Origin: Methylobacter sp. KS41
Lineage (GTDB): Bacteria; Pseudomonadota; Gammaproteobacteria; Methylococcales; Methylomonadaceae
NCBI GenBank assembly: GCA_002862125.1
Contig: PHSP01000001.1
Span: 2,080,501 to 2,144,500, forward strand
Direction of reading: 5' to 3'
DNA length: 64,000 nucleotides
The notes beneath the pieces are model-generated. The model did no database searches. It saw only the letters and a list, made by a program, of their open reading frames with translations, and was not told the DNA's origin. Positions 37,174-46,220 of this stretch are shown piece after piece; the first letter of the stretch is position 1; each line of letters starts with the position of its first letter. A program made the translations under genes and the position numbers.

Positions 37174-37611
37174 AACTCCATAAGTTTTTAATGACTAAAT
37201 TTCCCCCTTTTTTAGCGGGATAAAATACAACGGATTTTAATCAATTACCCTAACAACTAAAACCCACAACAACTGACAATTACCTGGAGGCCTTGTTTCA
37301 CCCATGTTTATTAGGAAGGAAAAGATAGTGAATGCGTTTAATCCCAGTGAACTCTTGTACTACAGTTTTCGGATTTAATGGTTTTGGCGCATTATACTCA
37401 AACTCTTGCAATAAAACTTGTAACCCAATTCATTACTGCAAATGAATATGTTTTGAATAGATATAACATCAACATAAAATTGCAGTCATTAACGATAATA
37501 CCCTATACCAATTGAGTAAAGACAATGCTAGAATTCAAGCTCATTCAACAACACCGTAAAACGCCTGCCCTATCTTGATCAATTTATTAATAACAAAAAG
37601 GAGATTTTTCA
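37174..37611. other. Divergent intergenic region
   Basis: 438 AT-rich bases between the Sel1 gene (-) and the OmpA-type gene (+), so it must hold both promoters. A strong ribosome site (AAGGAG) precedes the latter. No repeat or RNA gene recognised. Confidence 0.6.
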
Positions 37612-38817
37612 ATGCATAAAATACTTATAACCACAGCATCCATTGCAGCCCTGCTACTGTCGGGTTGCGCTTCGCAACCAATCAGTACTTTTAATCACTT
37701 TCAAGCCCAGGACTTGAATGGTTTGATTTCCTCTGGTCAGTATGTACAAAAAGCGGATAATTTCTTTGTAATTAATGATTCCTCATCATCAATGACTGAT
37801 GAATATTATGGCGTAGGCTATCCCGCCCAGCCTGACCCAACAAAATTTTCAGTTGAAAAGGAAATCCTTAACAGAATCAATCAAACTATTCCGGACTTGA
37901 AATTGACTTCAAGCATCCGTAGCTTTGGCTTTGGCAAATGCCTGGATATGGGATTCACTAAACTTAATCAGGCCCCTACCAGCTACTCAAAATCAACATT
38001 CGGCAGCGGTATCGACGCTCTGACATGCGGCAGTGGCGGTTCTCCAATCTCCAGCGGAATTGATGGGACAGCCAAGGATTTATCAGCGACAACAGGTAAC
38101 ATCGCTGTTTTAATACTCAGCGATGGCCATGATCTGGACACTGACGGTGTTAAAGAAATGCAAGCCATGAAACAAAAATATGGCGACAGATTATGCGTTT
38201 ATACCGTTTGGGTCGGTAATCCGGAAGAGACATCCGGGATAACCTTGTTAAACAATCTCGCTAATATTTCCGGCTGCGGCAATGGCACAACGGCTGATAA
38301 CATTTCTGGCCCTGAACACATGGCCAGTTTTGTCAAGAGCATTTTCCTGAAACCCGGCAAACCGGTTGAGGACTGCTCGGTTCTTGATTCGGATAAGGAC
38401 GGCGTCAACGATTGCGATGATAAATGCCCTAACACCTTACCCGGCTCAAAAGTCAGCATAAACGGCTGCTGGATCGTTGACGTGAAATTCGATAATGATA
38501 AAGCCGTTATTAAGCCGGAATACTTTCCAGAACTTGACAATGCAGCAGAAATTATCAAGGGGCATCCGGAAGTGACGATTGAAGTACAAGGCCACACCAG
38601 TAAAACGGGTGGATTTGAATATAACATGAAATTGTCAGAACGCCGTGCGATTGCAGTCAGAAACTATCTGGTTAAAGAAACCCATTCACCCAATATAACT
38701 GCTCGCGGCTATGGCTGGACACGGCCCATCGATACCAATGAAACCGAAGCAGGCCGCGCCAATAACCGCCGCGTGCAGCTGGAAGTTAATGGTCAACCTC
38801 AAGTACCGCTCCCTTAA
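37612..38817 (+). CDS. Outer-membrane lipoprotein with VWA-like, calcium-repeat and OmpA domains
   Basis: 401 residues. Lipobox LLSGC ends the signal. Residues about 50-245 look like a von Willebrand A fold: FFVINDSSSSM (DxSxS metal site), AVLILSDGHDLDTDGVKEM. Residues 255-285 are a thrombospondin type 3 repeat (DSDKDGVNDCDDKCPNT) that binds Ca2+. Residues 290-395 are an OmpA/Pal peptidoglycan-binding domain (VTIEVQGHTSKTGGFEYNMKLSERRA, NRRVQLEV). It would sit in the outer membrane, grip peptidoglycan and bind a partner through the VWA face. Confidence 0.85.
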   Translation: MHKILITTASIAALLLSGCASQPISTFNHFQAQDLNGLISSGQYVQKADNFFVINDSSSSMTDEYYGVGYPAQPDPTKFSVEKEILNRINQTIPDLKLTSSIRSFGFGKCLDMGFTKLNQAPTSYSKSTFGSGIDALTCGSGGSPISSGIDGTAKDLSATTGNIAVLILSDGHDLDTDGVKEMQAMKQKYGDRLCVYTVWVGNPEETSGITLLNNLANISGCGNGTTADNISGPEHMASFVKSIFLKPGKPVEDCSVLDSDKDGVNDCDDKCPNTLPGSKVSINGCWIVDVKFDNDKAVIKPEYFPELDNAAEIIKGHPEVTIEVQGHTSKTGGFEYNMKLSERRAIAVRNYLVKETHSPNITARGYGWTRPIDTNETEAGRANNRRVQLEVNGQPQVPLP

Positions 38818-38849
38818 TAGTGCAATAGCTTATTAAAACTTAGCAGGCC

Positions 38850-38889
38850 AAAAAAGGGGAGGGTTAGTTAATAACCCTCCCCTTTTTTT
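38850..38889. terminator. Strong bidirectional terminator
   Basis: A-run, GGGGAGGGTTA stem, short loop, TAACCCTCCCC, T-run. It separates the convergent OmpA-type gene and serS. Confidence 0.92.
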
Positions 38890-38939
38890 ATTGCATGACA
38901 GAAAAGTAATTAATCAATCCTTCAAAACAATTATTCCCG

Positions 38940-40214
38940 CTACTCAATGACTTTCAAATCGCCCATGTAGGGCAATAAAGCGTCAGGTATCCGGATACGT
39001 CCCTGGGCGTCCTGATAATTTTCCATGACTGCAATCAGCGTTCTGCCCGCTGCCAAACCGGAACCATTCAAGGTGTGCACCAATTCTGGTTTGCCGGTTT
39101 CAGGGTTCCGCCAGCGCGCCTGCAAGCGCCGCGCCTGAAAGTCCTTGAAATTACTGCAAGAGGATATTTCCCGGTAAGCGCCCTGCCCCGGCAGCCAAAC
39201 TTCAAGATCATAGGTTTTTGCTGATGAAAAACCGGTGTCCCCCGCGCACAACAGCATTTTACGGTAAGGCAGGTTTAATTTTTTCAGAATATTTTCCGCA
39301 TGATTAGTCAGTTCTTCATGCGCTTTGGGTGAATCTTCCGGCTTTACAATCTGCACCAGTTCGACTTTTTCAAATTGATGCTGCCGGATCATGCCGCGCA
39401 CGTCGCGTCCGTAAGCGCCGGCTTCGCTGCGAAAACACGGACTATGGCAAACAAACTTAAGCGGCAACTTCCTGGCGTCAACAATCACGTCCCTGACCAT
39501 ATTGGTGACTGGAACTTCCGCCGTCGGAATCAGATATAAAGCCGGATCGTCATTAGCTTTAAACAAATCAGCCGCAAATTTTGGCAGTTGTCCGGTGCCG
39601 CGCATGCTGTCCGCATTGGCCAAATAGGGCACATAAGTTTCACTATAGCCATGTTCGGCCGTGTGCGTATCCAGCATTAACTGAATAATGGCCCTTTGTA
39701 ATCTTGCCAACGGGCCATTCAAAACCACAAACCGGCTACTTGCTATTTTTGCACCTAACTCAAAATCAATGCCTTTCAGTTTTGCGCCCAAATCGACGTG
39801 GTCTTTTGGCTCAAAGCCGAAGTCAGGCAGATCCCCCCAGCGGCAAAGCTCCAGATTAAATTCTTCATTTTTACCGTCTGGAACGGATTCATCAAGAATA
39901 TTAGGAATACCCTCCATCAGCGCTTCCATTTCTGTCTGAATGCCTGCCAATGCTGTTTCCGCCGCTTTAAGTTCGTCGCCCAAATGCTGAACCTGATTCA
40001 ACAAGGGCTGAACATCCTCGCCTTTTGCTTTTGCCTGACCAATAGCTTTTGAACGGCTGTTGCGTTCATTTTGCAGTTCCTGGGTTTTAACCTGCATGTC
40101 CTTGCGTCTGGCTTCCAGTTCAACATAAGACTCAGAATTAAAATTAAATGAACGTCTGTTTAATTGTTCCTTAACGAAATCAGGATCAGTTCTAAATAAA
40201 CGGGGGTCTAGCAT
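38940..40214 (-). CDS. serS: Seryl-tRNA synthetase
   Basis: 424 residues. N-terminal coiled-coil arm (residues 30-105), then the class II core with motif 2 [25 protein letters not shown] and motif 3 [20 protein letters not shown]. Complete. Confidence 0.97.
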   Translation of the reverse strand: MLDPRLFRTDPDFVKEQLNRRSFNFNSESYVELEARRKDMQVKTQELQNERNSRSKAIGQAKAKGEDVQPLLNQVQHLGDELKAAETALAGIQTEMEALMEGIPNILDESVPDGKNEEFNLELCRWGDLPDFGFEPKDHVDLGAKLKGIDFELGAKIASSRFVVLNGPLARLQRAIIQLMLDTHTAEHGYSETYVPYLANADSMRGTGQLPKFAADLFKANDDPALYLIPTAEVPVTNMVRDVIVDARKLPLKFVCHSPCFRSEAGAYGRDVRGMIRQHQFEKVELVQIVKPEDSPKAHEELTNHAENILKKLNLPYRKMLLCAGDTGFSSAKTYDLEVWLPGQGAYREISSCSNFKDFQARRLQARWRNPETGKPELVHTLNGSGLAAGRTLIAVMENYQDAQGRIRIPDALLPYMGDLKVIE

Positions 40215-40632
40215 GATGGCGTGTTACCTTAATATGTAATGAATTCCCTGCAGGAATGTTAAACGACAGTGTAAGTATTTGTTATATAGGGTTTTAACGA
40301 TTCAGCAAACAATATTTAAGATGAAAGCGATCAAAACAATGCAATTTGCCTTATGCTAATCTCCCCTGCTCCTACCCGGTATTTCCGGTCTGCCATGCCC
40401 CGAACCTAAGACGCTCTAGGCGAGGCAAAATCCGCTCCCGGCGTATTCAGCCCGCTAGCGAGGGGATGTTGTGCTTCATGCTGAAAAGTTATGATTTGAC
40501 TTTGTCAAGCTGCTCTATTTGGCATAAACCCAGCTAAGTGGCTTAAATGTGCTTACATGATACACGACGGGGCCGCTTCAGAAAATAGCCAAGCATAATG
40601 GCTGTATTGTTTGCCGCCAAACTGCCGGAATA
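40215..40632. other. Intergenic stretch left of the Tn3-type transposon
   Basis: 418 bases with no convincing gene. It holds the serS promoter region. The five bases at 40628-40632 (GAATA) nearly match 57932-57936 (AAATA) on the far side of the transposon. Confidence 0.55.
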
Positions 40633-40674
40633 GAGGTAGTGTGCACATAGCTGCAAAAAGCGCCACGTAATTTC
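40633..40674 (+). repeat. Left terminal inverted repeat of the Tn3-type transposon
   Basis: Starts GAGGTAGTGTGCACATAG; 39 of 42 bases match the reverse complement of 57890-57931. It lies 113 bases beyond the 3' end of the resolvase gene. Confidence 0.88.
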
Positions 40675-40787
40675 CTGAGTGTCTATTTACCCATTTTCAT
40701 TATGTGGTCAGAATTGAATAGTGGATCGAGGTAGAGCAGCCAGTTACCCAAGTCTCACCTTGATTCCAACCGAAACCCATAGGTATT

Positions 40788-41375
40788 TTATTGAGTTTTC
40801 AAGGCGGCATCCCTTACGCGCATAATGGTTTGTCGAGTCGTTTTAAATTCGCGGGCTAAGTCAGTAACATTAATTCCTGCCGCTAATTTTTCGATGACTG
40901 TTTCACGTTCTGTCGTATTTAGTGAAGAGGGTCTGCCAAATTGTTTGCCGGCAGCCTTTGCCCGATGAATTCCCGACTGCGTTCTTTCAATTAAAAGGTC
41001 GCGCTCGAACTCGGCCACTGCCGCGATAACCTGCATCGTCATCTTCCCTGCCGGACTGGTCAGGTCAATTCCGCCCAATGCAAGACAATGAACACGCACA
41101 CCCGAACCGGCAAGGCGCTCGACTGTCGCCCGAACATCCATGGCATTACGGCCAAGCCGGTCAAGTTTGGTCACGACCAGCACATCACCGGATTCCATCC
41201 GGTCAATCAGCTTTGTAAAGCCAGGCCGTTCTTTTGCCGTCACTGAACCGCTGATACTTTCTTCAATGAGTCGGTGTTCTTTAATGGCAAATCCTGCCGC
41301 CTTAATTTCCATACTTTGATTCTGGGTAGTTTGGTCTGTCGTCGAAACTCGACAGTAAGCAAAAACGCGTGACAT
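40788..41375 (-). CDS. tnpR: Tn3-type serine resolvase
   Basis: 195 residues. Catalytic Ser in YCRVSTTDQ, the arginine-bearing [13 protein letters not shown], the E-helix [20 protein letters not shown], and a C-terminal helix-turn-helix ([20 protein letters not shown]). It resolves cointegrates at the res site just upstream of its own gene. Complete and probably functional, unlike the transposase. Confidence 0.95.
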   Translation of the reverse strand: MSRVFAYCRVSTTDQTTQNQSMEIKAAGFAIKEHRLIEESISGSVTAKERPGFTKLIDRMESGDVLVVTKLDRLGRNAMDVRATVERLAGSGVRVHCLALGGIDLTSPAGKMTMQVIAAVAEFERDLLIERTQSGIHRAKAAGKQFGRPSSLNTTERETVIEKLAAGINVTDLAREFKTTRQTIMRVRDAALKTQ

Positions 41376-41377
41376 GA

Positions 41378-41500
41378 GTAAATTCCGTCCGAAAGTGATG
41401 TACGAATTATAGCATGTGTCCGAAACGCATTTTGCCTACTTTAGTACACCCCTAAAAAGGCCTGTACGAAACCGCTCGTTTTCGTACGGACTCGGCAGCT
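41378..41500. promoter_or_regulatory. Candidate res site of the transposon
   Basis: Directly before the resolvase gene. The clearest dyad is GTACGAAA (41464-41471) with TTTCGTAC (41480-41487); further half-sites of the type TGTCCGAAA/TGTACGAA lie at about 41388-41430. Such clustered dyads beside tnpR are typical of res, which also overlaps the tnpR promoter. Confidence 0.6.
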
Positions 41501-41574
41501 AAATTTAAAAGCCTGTGGCGATTCTTATCAATCCAATTTTGGGTGATTTTGACTAAACCCAAAAATGGGGAGTC

Positions 41575-42186
41575 TCAACCTCGCAACAACCCACGTTGTA
41601 ATTGAATACACAACCAAGCAGCTGCAATCCCCAACAGCCAGCGTCCACCCATTTCGCAAAATACCATCCAATCCACAAACCACGGCACAGGCCTGGGATT
41701 TTTACCGGTCAAGGCAACATCCTGAAAAGATATTTCCAGCATACTTAATAACTGCGCCGGTAAAGTCGCCATGACGACCAGCACTGCTGTCAACAAACCC
41801 AATGCAAGCAACAATAATCGTTGCGGCCAACGCTGTACCGGCCAAACCAGCAGTATCGACATTTCAATAACCAGCGGAACTAGCGCATGCAGCAAGTGGG
41901 CCGATGATTTCAACTCGGTTCCCGGAGGAATGTATTGTCCGGCGTTCAGATAAACAGGGCGAAGCGCCCAGGCGGATAATTCAATCGAATAGTCCAATTG
42001 GGATTGCGCTGACTTGACCAGTTTCAAGCTAGGGGAAATTTCGGATGTCATCGTCATGATGACCGCCTCAAACAAGGGAAATAGCCCTTTTACCAGCCAC
42101 TCCCCAAAATACCAAAACAGACCGGACAAGACCAGCCATGCCAGCAAGCCTTTCGGGGTTAGGGACATAAGCTCATGCCGGTTCAT
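41575..42186 (-). CDS. Exosortase H-associated membrane protein
   Basis: 203 residues with about four membrane helices (12-32, 98-115, 122-142, 176-198) and a periplasmic region between the first two. The opening MSLTPKGLLAWLVLSGLF and the arrangement directly behind xrtH, with a 14-base overlap, match the partner protein seen with exosortase H. Its role in sorting is not known. Confidence 0.75.
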   Translation of the reverse strand: MNRHELMSLTPKGLLAWLVLSGLFWYFGEWLVKGLFPLFEAVIMTMTSEISPSLKLVKSAQSQLDYSIELSAWALRPVYLNAGQYIPPGTELKSSAHLLHALVPLVIEMSILLVWPVQRWPQRLLLLALGLLTAVLVVMATLPAQLLSMLEISFQDVALTGKNPRPVPWFVDWMVFCEMGGRWLLGIAAAWLCIQLQRGLLRG

Positions 42187-42757
42187 GAATCTTATTCGTT
42201 GAACCGAATGCCCACCAGGCGAAATAGCAACACCCCACGATTATCATCAAGGTTGGCGCCAGATAAGTATGAACCAACAAAAACCAGTCGGGTTGGTAAG
42301 CGATGACAAAATATAGGACGCTGATACGCAGTAGATTGATAAGATAGATCAATCCGATGCCCAGTAGTAGGCCGATCAGTTTTCGACGGCCTGTTGACGG
42401 AAAAGCAACAATGGCGGATACCACCAAAAACAACACTCCGGCCCCGTCGCAGCCGCGAACAATCTCCAGATCAGCTTTGGCTGAAAGCAAATGATTTTGC
42501 TGGGCCAAGACCTGTTCCAACGGGGCGAGCATATTGATCAGATCAGCGCAAATCGTCACTACGCCATGGTAGTAAATGACCTTCATGAACAGCTCGACCG
42601 GAATCTTAAAATAGCCATAGTTGAGTAGTGCGTAACAGCCTATAAATACAATGAATTGTAGCCATTCATGCCCTCTACCGATCCAATGTTTATTAGAATC
42701 GCTTCCAATCACCGGATTGGGTTTGGAGATTCGATTCGATTTATTCCTTGTTTTCAT
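42173..42757 (-). CDS. xrtH: Exosortase H (XrtH-type transpeptidase)
   Basis: 194 residues, six or so membrane helices. The exosortase triad is visible: Cys103 in RGCDGAG, Arg144 in NLLRISVLY, His163 in LVHTYLAPTLM. Exosortases cut C-terminal PEP-CTERM-like tails in the inner membrane; the H type is linked to the IPTL-CTERM tail. A protein with such a tail is coded at 53669 in the same transposon. The partner gene overlaps its 3' end. Confidence 0.88.
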   Translation of the reverse strand: MKTRNKSNRISKPNPVIGSDSNKHWIGRGHEWLQFIVFIGCYALLNYGYFKIPVELFMKVIYYHGVVTICADLINMLAPLEQVLAQQNHLLSAKADLEIVRGCDGAGVLFLVVSAIVAFPSTGRRKLIGLLLGIGLIYLINLLRISVLYFVIAYQPDWFLLVHTYLAPTLMIIVGCCYFAWWAFGSTNKIHEPA

Positions 42758-42945
42758 CTACTAAATCGATTTAATCAAAAAATGCCAAGTGTGATGGTTT
42801 GTGATACCCTTGAAAGATGCACATCCTTACGTCGGCAGCATCCTATAAATCAGGCCACTTTATCGCGTTTTGCGGCTAAAGGAAGCACATCGTTCGTGTT
42901 CTCGATTGATGTGCCTCGTACCTTGGCACATCCTTGCTACAGTTC

Positions 42946-43344
42946 TTAATTGTTTTTTTTCGCGCAAAAATACGTGAAATAGTTACACAATTGGAAATAT
43001 ATATCGTTCTGAGGTCTCGTACCTCTGAGCTTAAGCCACGCATCTGAATCTCCAATAAAAAGCCAATCTAACTCTATGTTGCTTGCTTTTGTAGCGCGTA
43101 TCTCCAGGCCGATAGGATTATTTTCTGAGCCAATTGCAAGCCATTTATAGCTCTTAACGCCATTTTGTTGCTCTTCAATGATTGGCGCAGTAAATAGCTT
43201 ACGGTCAATTCCAAGTTCCCAGAGATAATCTTGAAATGCCTCGTTGGCTAATTTAAACATCTCTGCGTCGGTACGATCTTTTTGAGTTGTACAGCCCGAA
43301 AAAAGAACCACTACAGTACAAATTAAGAGAAAAAATTTCACCAC
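42946..43344 (-). CDS. Small lipoprotein, candidate immunity protein
   Basis: 132 residues with a lipoprotein signal (LFSGC). The mature part is mixed alpha/beta with an IGLEIRATKASNIELDWLFIGD stretch and two Cys near the end. It starts six bases after an RHS tip remnant (43351-43560), the place of an immunity gene. The family is not recognised. Confidence 0.6.
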   Translation of the reverse strand: MVKFFLLICTVVVLFSGCTTQKDRTDAEMFKLANEAFQDYLWELGIDRKLFTAPIIEEQQNGVKSYKWLAIGSENNPIGLEIRATKASNIELDWLFIGDSDAWLKLRGTRPQNDIYFQLCNYFTYFCAKKNN

Positions 43345-43350
43345 AATAAC

Positions 43351-43560
43351 CTATTTCCCACCACTGCCACCAAGCTTCGCTGTTCCGATAAAGTTAATGT
43401 CATAGGCTGTTCCTGAACCCGCATAAATTCCTCCAATAAGGGTTTCAACGTTCCTGACGAAAGTTTGTGCCGACCACGGCTTCAGGTCAAAATTGTACCT
43501 GTCACCTCCACCGACCACAGTATTGTTAAAGGCCGTAAGGTGCAATCTGTAGGGCGTCAA
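43351..43560 (-). pseudogene. Remnant of an RHS C-terminal tip (third toxin module)
   Basis: 69 residues, of which the last 58 (NNTVVGGGDRYNFDLKPW ... GIYAGSGTAYDINFIG) look like the tail of a secreted toxin module; the first 11 come from the dispersed repeat at 43537-43590. A related but different fragment (NNTVIGGHDQYNFDIK) abuts the repeat copy at 47567-47630. No start codon of its own beyond a TTG. Confidence 0.55.
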
Positions 43561-43590
43561 TAGGCGATAGCCGTATTGCGCCGCATGTTG
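43537..43590 (-). repeat. Dispersed palindromic repeat, copy C (inverted, partial)
   Basis: Reverse complement of the right half of the repeats at 45630 and 47440 (core GGCTATCGCCTATTGACG). Confidence 0.8.
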
Positions 43591-43671
43591 GGTTTTATTC
43601 TACGCAAGCTACTTTCTGGTTCAAGGCATTGCGGGCGGCCACCGAAAAAAAGGAGTCCGCATCTTTTTCCT

Positions 43672-43818
43672 TCAAATCGGTTTTTTGTGAAATTTACGCA
43701 CTAAAATAAACAGCAGAAAATGTCCGACAGTCCCCACAATCATAATTAGCCCCATTCGTGTCGTATTTTCCACTGAAAAAAAGTCTATGTCCTTGACTAA
43801 GCCAGGATAGAACGTAAA
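43672..43818 (-). pseudogene. C-terminal piece of a membrane-protein gene split by the IS110-type element
   Basis: About 48 codons ending at a TGA at 43674. It reads GLVKDIDFFSVENTTRMG followed by a transmembrane helix (LIMIVGTVGHFLLFILV) and a basic tail. The matching N-terminal piece is probably 45363-45599 on the other side of the element, same strand. The exact junction is not certain. Confidence 0.5.
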
Positions 43819-43882
43819 TCCTAACGATCATGAAGGGTGTGTTTCCATCACCCCGCAAAATGAAAGATACTGTGCGGGAGGC

Positions 43883-44076
43883 GGCAGAATGAGGTCGATC
43901 AAATTTTTAGAGATTTAATCCTGAAACCTAACGTGACCCGCAAAACTGACTCGTACCCCGGAATGAATCGCTAGAGATCGCACGGTAATAAGACCAAAGG
44001 CAGTCAATGCTTTAGGTGGCTTCAGTTTTGCATCTACCGCCTCCCTACATAAAAGTTTACACCTTGGGAGGTTACA
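43883..44076 (+). ncRNA. Candidate bridge-RNA region of the IS110-type element
   Basis: Non-coding 5' part of an IS110-family element. Members of this family express a bridge RNA from such a region that guides target and donor choice. I have not modelled a fold; the call rests on family and position only. Confidence 0.35.
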
Positions 44077-45294
44077 ATGGAACTCACAGCTATCTATCGG
44101 TGTGTTGCAGCACTGGATATTCATCAAGCGAAACTGACCGTTTGTATTTTATACGAGGACGAAAACGGCGAAATAATCACGGAACTGAAGGAATTTGGCG
44201 GTTTTAAAAAGGATCGAGTGGCCATGGCGGCATGGGTAGCTTCATTTCACCCGAATCTTGTCGTCATGGAAAGCACGGGTATTTATTGGAAAAGTCCGTA
44301 TGCCGCTTTGGAAAAGCACGGCTTGAAAATAGAAGTCGTGAATGCCCGGCATGTCAAACAGGTTCCCGGTCGGAAAACGGATATTGCTGATGCGCACTGG
44401 TTAGCTATTTTGGCGCGCAATGGTTTATTACGCGGGGGATTTGTACCGCCTAAAGTGCAATTTCGGGAATTACGGTTGGTGTCCCGGCAGCTGCAAAAAA
44501 TGACCGGCATTTTGTCGGGCGAAAAAAACCGCTTGCACAAAGTACTGTCGGACACTGGCGTTCGCTTATCGGTAGTTGTCAGCGATTTGCATGGAAAATC
44601 GGCGCGGGCCATGATTAAAGGTTTATTGGCAGGAGAAACGCCGCAACACGTGTTGCAATATGCCAGTAACCGCCTTAAAGCCACGGAAGAAGAGCTGCTG
44701 GATGCTTTAGAGGGTGATATTAGTGCACACCATCATTTTGTTATGACTGAGATGATGGCGCACATTGAAGAGCTTGAGGCACGCATTAAGACCTTTCAGC
44801 AGTATCTGCTTCAAGGTTTAGCACTCTATAGAACCATTTTACAAAGCTTACAAACTATTCCTGGGTTGGATGAAACCGGAGCAGCGCTGTTGTTGGTTGA
44901 AATAGGCGATGATATGAGTGCTTTCGGCTCACCTGCGCGGCTAGCCTCCTGGGCGGGTGTGTGTCCAGGCAATAATGAATCAGCAGGCAAAAAGAAATCT
45001 GGCAAGGCGAGAAAAGGTAATCCTTATGTACGCCGCGTTCTTTGCGAAGCGGCCAATGCAGCCAGCCGAACACGATGTTGTCTACAGGATAAATTTAAGG
45101 GAATCATGTTACGTCGAGGCCGAAAGCGGGCGATTTTTGCGATCGCTCACAAGCTATTAAAAACTGTGTATTTGTTAATCGAACGAAGCGATTATTACCG
45201 GGATGCTGACACTGATTACGAAGCACTATCTGTCCAACGAAATGCACCACGTTGGATAAAAAAGCTTAAACAATACGGCTACATCACTGCTTAA
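44077..45294 (+). CDS. IS110-family transposase
   Basis: 405 residues. RuvC-like N-terminal domain (CVAALDIHQAKLTVC with the first Asp; VVMESTGIYWK; GRKTDIADAHWLA) and C-terminal IS116/IS110/IS902 domain (LQTIPGLDETGAALLLVEIGD, SPARLASWAGVCPG, GKARKGNPYVRRVLCEAA with the catalytic Ser region). GGGAGG precedes the ATG. Complete. Confidence 0.94.
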   Translation: MELTAIYRCVAALDIHQAKLTVCILYEDENGEIITELKEFGGFKKDRVAMAAWVASFHPNLVVMESTGIYWKSPYAALEKHGLKIEVVNARHVKQVPGRKTDIADAHWLAILARNGLLRGGFVPPKVQFRELRLVSRQLQKMTGILSGEKNRLHKVLSDTGVRLSVVVSDLHGKSARAMIKGLLAGETPQHVLQYASNRLKATEEELLDALEGDISAHHHFVMTEMMAHIEELEARIKTFQQYLLQGLALYRTILQSLQTIPGLDETGAALLLVEIGDDMSAFGSPARLASWAGVCPGNNESAGKKKSGKARKGNPYVRRVLCEAANAASRTRCCLQDKFKGIMLRRGRKRAIFAIAHKLLKTVYLLIERSDYYRDADTDYEALSVQRNAPRWIKKLKQYGYITA

Positions 45295-45362
45295 GTCGTA
45301 CTAAATTATTTTTTAAGGCCTTTAAGGTCAGGGGTGCCTTTGCCTCCCGCACAGAGTATCTT

Positions 45363-45599
45363 TCACGGTAAAAATTGCACCGCAATAACAAAGACAGCTG
45401 GCACAGCGATAGATATATAGATAATTTCCTTGTACGAAATAACACCTACTCTCAAATATGCAACATAGATAATTGCCACTAACGCTATCAGCAATACTAA
45501 ATAACGGTATTCCCCGCCCATTTGATACCGTGAAGCAAAAATAAAACCAAGCAATCCTATAACTTCAACAAATGAGAAATAACTAACAATCTTGCCCAT
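45363..45599 (-). pseudogene. Membrane protein, N-terminal part, cut by the IS110-type element
   Basis: 78 residues with three membrane helices (8-24, 30-50, 58-75). The stop codon TGA lies inside the right end of the IS, so the natural C-terminus is lost; the likely rest is at 43672-43818. Could be an integral-membrane immunity protein of the RHS island; no family recognised. Confidence 0.6.
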
Positions 45600-45629
45600 G
45601 GTCGTTACTCACTTTGCTATTACTGGGAC

Positions 45630-45758
45630 AAGGCCGTAAGACGGATTAAATGTAGGGCGCATTAGCGATAGCGTAATGCGCCGAATGATCAAAGGCCAAC
45701 ATACGGCGCAATACGGCTATCGCCTATTGACGCCCTACAGATTGCACCTTACCGCGTT
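45630..45758 (+). repeat. Dispersed palindromic repeat, copy A
   Basis: About 129 bases beginning AAGGCCGTAAGACGG, with inner inverted arms GTAGGGCG and CGCCCTAC and a TTAGCGATAGCGTAA-type core. Same orientation as copy B at 47440; the two bracket the orphan RHS tip and its immunity gene. Confidence 0.88.
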
Positions 45759-45824
45759 ACAGATTGCACCTTACCGCGTTACAGATTGCACCTTACCGCG
45801 TTACAGATTGCACCTTACCGCGTT
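45737..45824 (+). repeat. Tandem repeat, 22 bp x 4
   Basis: Four perfect copies of a 22-bp unit starting ACAGATTGCACC and ending CCGCGTT, an expansion of the right end of copy A. No spacers, so not CRISPR. Confidence 0.95.
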
Positions 45825-45869
45825 GCGATAACAGCATTTTAGTGCGCCTTATCTCGTTGTTCAATCACT

Positions 45870-46217
45870 TTAGCTTCCGTTCTTGATATATCTGCAGGGT
45901 ACTATAACAAAAAGTACGGTTTCATCTGGGTAGTCCAAAATGTAATTCCTAGCCACAGCGATGCTCCGCTCTACAAAAGCCGAATCGGATTCAAGTTCGT
46001 CGCGGTTACAATACCAATTATCGTAATTCGATTCGACACCCCCACCGCTAACTGAATAAACGTCTCCACCTAAGACAGCAACCCCAATTTCAGTTAGTTT
46101 AGTTAGTGCAGCTAAAGCCTCTACCCGACTAAGAGCCCAATTACGAACGCCAACATCCGCCAAAGAGCGGCCTACACTCAAAATCGGATCGATTTCAAAC
46201 GACCAAAACGTTTCCAT
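45870..46217 (-). CDS. Imm40-like immunity protein
   Basis: 115 residues. GVRNWALSRVEALAALTKL, GVAVLGGDVYSV and SNYDNWYCNRDE followed by a long helix with YILDYP match the Imm40 family of polymorphic-toxin immunity proteins. It lies three bases after the orphan RHS tip, whose toxin domain it should block. Confidence 0.8.
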   Translation of the reverse strand: METFWSFEIDPILSVGRSLADVGVRNWALSRVEALAALTKLTEIGVAVLGGDVYSVSGGGVESNYDNWYCNRDELESDSAFVERSIAVARNYILDYPDETVLFVIVPCRYIKNGS

Positions 46218-46220
46218 ACA

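Larger units (their letters stand above)
43820..45366. mobile_element. IS110-family (IS1111-like) insertion sequence
   Basis: Subterminal inverted repeats TGAAAGATAC-TGTGCGGGAGGC at 43861-43882 and its complement at 45342-45365 (two extra bases). The outer ends are estimated from where the split membrane gene resumes. No target duplication, as usual for this family. The 194-base leader before the transposase is long enough for a guide RNA. Confidence 0.75.

Noticed and set aside
40346-40537. 63-residue frame left of the transposon
   Set aside because: No recognisable domain, many Arg/Pro/Cys, no ribosome site.
45737-45824. CRISPR-like array
   Set aside because: The four 22-bp units are directly joined without spacers and no cas gene is present; it is a plain tandem repeat.
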